From Chitinophagaceae bacterium (GTDB lineage: Bacteria; Bacteroidota; Bacteroidia; Chitinophagales; Chitinophagaceae), in assembly GCA_025351145.1 (NCBI GenBank), contig JANXWM010000223.1, forward strand, positions 1 to 7,055: DNA of 7,055 nucleotides, in the 5' to 3' direction. This document shows positions 5,935-7,055 of the stretch, one piece after another. Positions within the stretch are counted from its first letter, which is position 1. Each line of letters opens with the position of its first letter. A model generated the notes under the pieces. It was not told where the DNA came from, ran no database searches, and was given only the letters and a program-made list of their open reading frames with translations. The position numbers and the translations under genes were made by a program.

Positions 5935-5988
5935 CCAACCGGAGTTACCATAGCTGGTATTATAAATTTTGCTTTCTATCTTTATACC

Positions 5989-7005
5989 ATGATTGATTTA
6001 CGCAGCGATACCGTTACACGCCCAACTCCTCCCATGCTCGAAGCCATGATGCAGGCTAAAGTTGGCGACGATGTTTTTGGTGAAGACCCAGCCATTAACG
6101 AACTCGAAAATAAAATGGCGGCAATGTTTAATATGGAAGCCGCCATCTTTTGCCCAAGCGGCACCATGACCAATCAAATTGCTATCAAATGCCACACGCA
6201 GCCAGGCGACGAAGTGATCTGCGATAAGCTCTCGCATATTTACCAGTACGAAGGTGGCGGCATTGCTTTCAACGCTGGCTGTTCTGTAAAACTGCTCGAC
6301 GGAAATTGCGGACGCATAAGCGCAGAAATGGTGAACGAATCTGTAAATAACCGCTTCGATGTGCACAAAGCATATTCCTCACTTGTTTCGCTGGAGAATA
6401 CTGCCAACCGCGGCGGAGGTGCATGTTACGATTTTAATGAATTTCATTTCATTAAAAAAGTTTGCATAGAAAAGAACCTCAAGCTTCATTTAGATGGTGC
6501 AAGAATTTTTAATGCCATCGTCGCAAAAAATGAAAAACCTTCAGATTACAGCAAAGTGTTCGACAGTATTTCTGTTTGTTTAAGTAAAGGTCTCGGTGCG
6601 CCTGTAGGCAGCGTGCTCATTGGCAACAAAGATTTCATCGCTAAAGCCCGCAGAATCAGAAAAGTTTTTGGTGGTGGTATGCGGCAGGCCGGTTATCTCG
6701 CAGCTGGATGCATTTATGCACTCGATCATCATGTGCAACGGCTTGCGGAAGATCACCAATATGCACAAATGTTGGGCAAGGCTTTAGCTGGCAAAGATTT
6801 CGTTGGCGAAATATTGCCGGTAGAAACAAACATTGTAATCTTCGAAGTAAAAGGAAGGTTTACCCCAAAAGAATTAGCCGCCACATTAAAAGATCACGAT
6901 ATACAAACCATCGCAATTTCTCACACACAGGTAAGAATGGTTACACACTTAAACATTACAAAAGCAATGATCGAACGCACCATAAAAGTGATAGGGCTGC
7001 TCTAA
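5989..7005 (+). CDS. ltaE: Low-specificity L-threonine aldolase (PLP-dependent)
   Basis: The 338-residue protein belongs to the beta-eliminating lyase/threonine aldolase family of fold-type I PLP enzymes, which cleave L-threonine or L-allo-threonine to glycine and acetaldehyde in the cytoplasm. The N-terminus MIDLRSDTVTRPT is the family signature and fixes the start. GDDVFGEDP (26-34) and CPSGTMTNQIA (55-65) form cofactor and substrate contacts. H83 in LSHIYQYE and H126 match the active-site histidines known in the Escherichia coli enzyme. SLENTANRGGG (134-144) precedes LHLDGAR (167-172 region), where D169 contacts the PLP ring nitrogen; K200 in SVCLSKGLGAPVGS is the Schiff-base lysine. Length is normal (about 330-345 aa) and no key residue is missing. 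Stereospecificity for threonine versus allo-threonine cannot be set from sequence. It is the only plus-strand gene here; after its stop the remaining 50 bases are AT-rich and show no clear terminator. Confidence 0.95.
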   Translation: MIDLRSDTVTRPTPPMLEAMMQAKVGDDVFGEDPAINELENKMAAMFNMEAAIFCPSGTMTNQIAIKCHTQPGDEVICDKLSHIYQYEGGGIAFNAGCSVKLLDGNCGRISAEMVNESVNNRFDVHKAYSSLVSLENTANRGGGACYDFNEFHFIKKVCIEKNLKLHLDGARIFNAIVAKNEKPSDYSKVFDSISVCLSKGLGAPVGSVLIGNKDFIAKARRIRKVFGGGMRQAGYLAAGCIYALDHHVQRLAEDHQYAQMLGKALAGKDFVGEILPVETNIVIFEVKGRFTPKELAATLKDHDIQTIAISHTQVRMVTHLNITKAMIERTIKVIGLL

Positions 7006-7055
7006 TAAAAATATATTTCTACTGCTCTTTTGAATAATACATTTATTAACCGGGC

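Larger units (their letters stand above)
5561..5988. other. Divergent intergenic region between sigma factor and threonine aldolase genes
   Basis: These 428 bases hold no credible gene. The sigma-gene side (5561-5700) is an AT-rich leader with two candidate -7 elements. Repeat element B occupies 5783-5934. The 54 bases from B to the aldolase start must contain, or share with B, the aldolase promoter; only imperfect matches to TAnnTTTG are seen there. Confidence 0.65.

Noticed and set aside
5963..5984. Possible aldolase promoter (TAAATTTTG at 5963-5971, TATCTTTA at 5977-5984)
   Set aside because: The first has the wrong spacing between TA and TTTG, the second has one mismatch and lies only 4 nt from the ATG, and neither has a -33 element.
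5982..6768. Minus-strand open frames of 62-122 codons opposite the threonine aldolase
   Set aside because: The aldolase has every family motif in the plus frame; the opposite frames have no leader region, recognisable domain or neighbours.

Overview
The window looks like chromosomal DNA of a member of the Bacteroidota, most likely the Chitinophagaceae or a close relative. The basis is a short (285 aa) primary sigma factor without region 1.1, a LytTR regulator paired with a LytS-like histidine kinase of the Bacteroidota type, AT-rich leaders without Shine-Dalgarno motifs, and matches to the Bacteroidota -7 promoter element TAnnTTTG. The genus call is an inference from gene style; no rRNA is present.

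Layout: six genes lie on the minus strand and one on the plus strand. From the left edge: an incomplete gene for an exported TolB-like beta-propeller protein (1-1143, its 3' end beyond the window); a strong hairpin terminator (about 1282-1311); a two-gene unit in which a YceI-family protein (1778-2305) is followed after 5 nt by a four-helix membrane protein of unknown function (1365-1772); a 412-base spacer; a kinase/regulator pair (kinase 3428-4462, regulator 2718-3428, overlapping by one base); a 240-base spacer with the terminator of the next gene; the primary sigma factor (4703-5560); a 428-base divergent spacer; and a plus-strand low-specificity threonine aldolase (5989-7005).

The genes are ordinary housekeeping and envelope/signalling functions; I see no defence, CRISPR, phage or secondary-metabolite locus. 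The unexpected content is between genes. All three large spacers carry copies of one family of short, non-coding, inverted-repeat-bounded elements. Copy A (2460-2685) is nearly complete, with ends of the form GCATCG-4 nt-TTGCGTCGCA in inverted orientation and a TATG direct repeat immediately outside both ends. Copy B (5783-5934) is in the opposite orientation and can form a nested hairpin. Copy C (about 4574-4627) keeps only one end. They behave like a MITE- or REP-like family.

A second regulatory signal is a pair of identical 10-mers, 21 bases start to start, upstream of a candidate promoter for the YceI gene. This spacing is typical of LytTR-type binding sites, and a LytTR regulator is the neighbouring gene.
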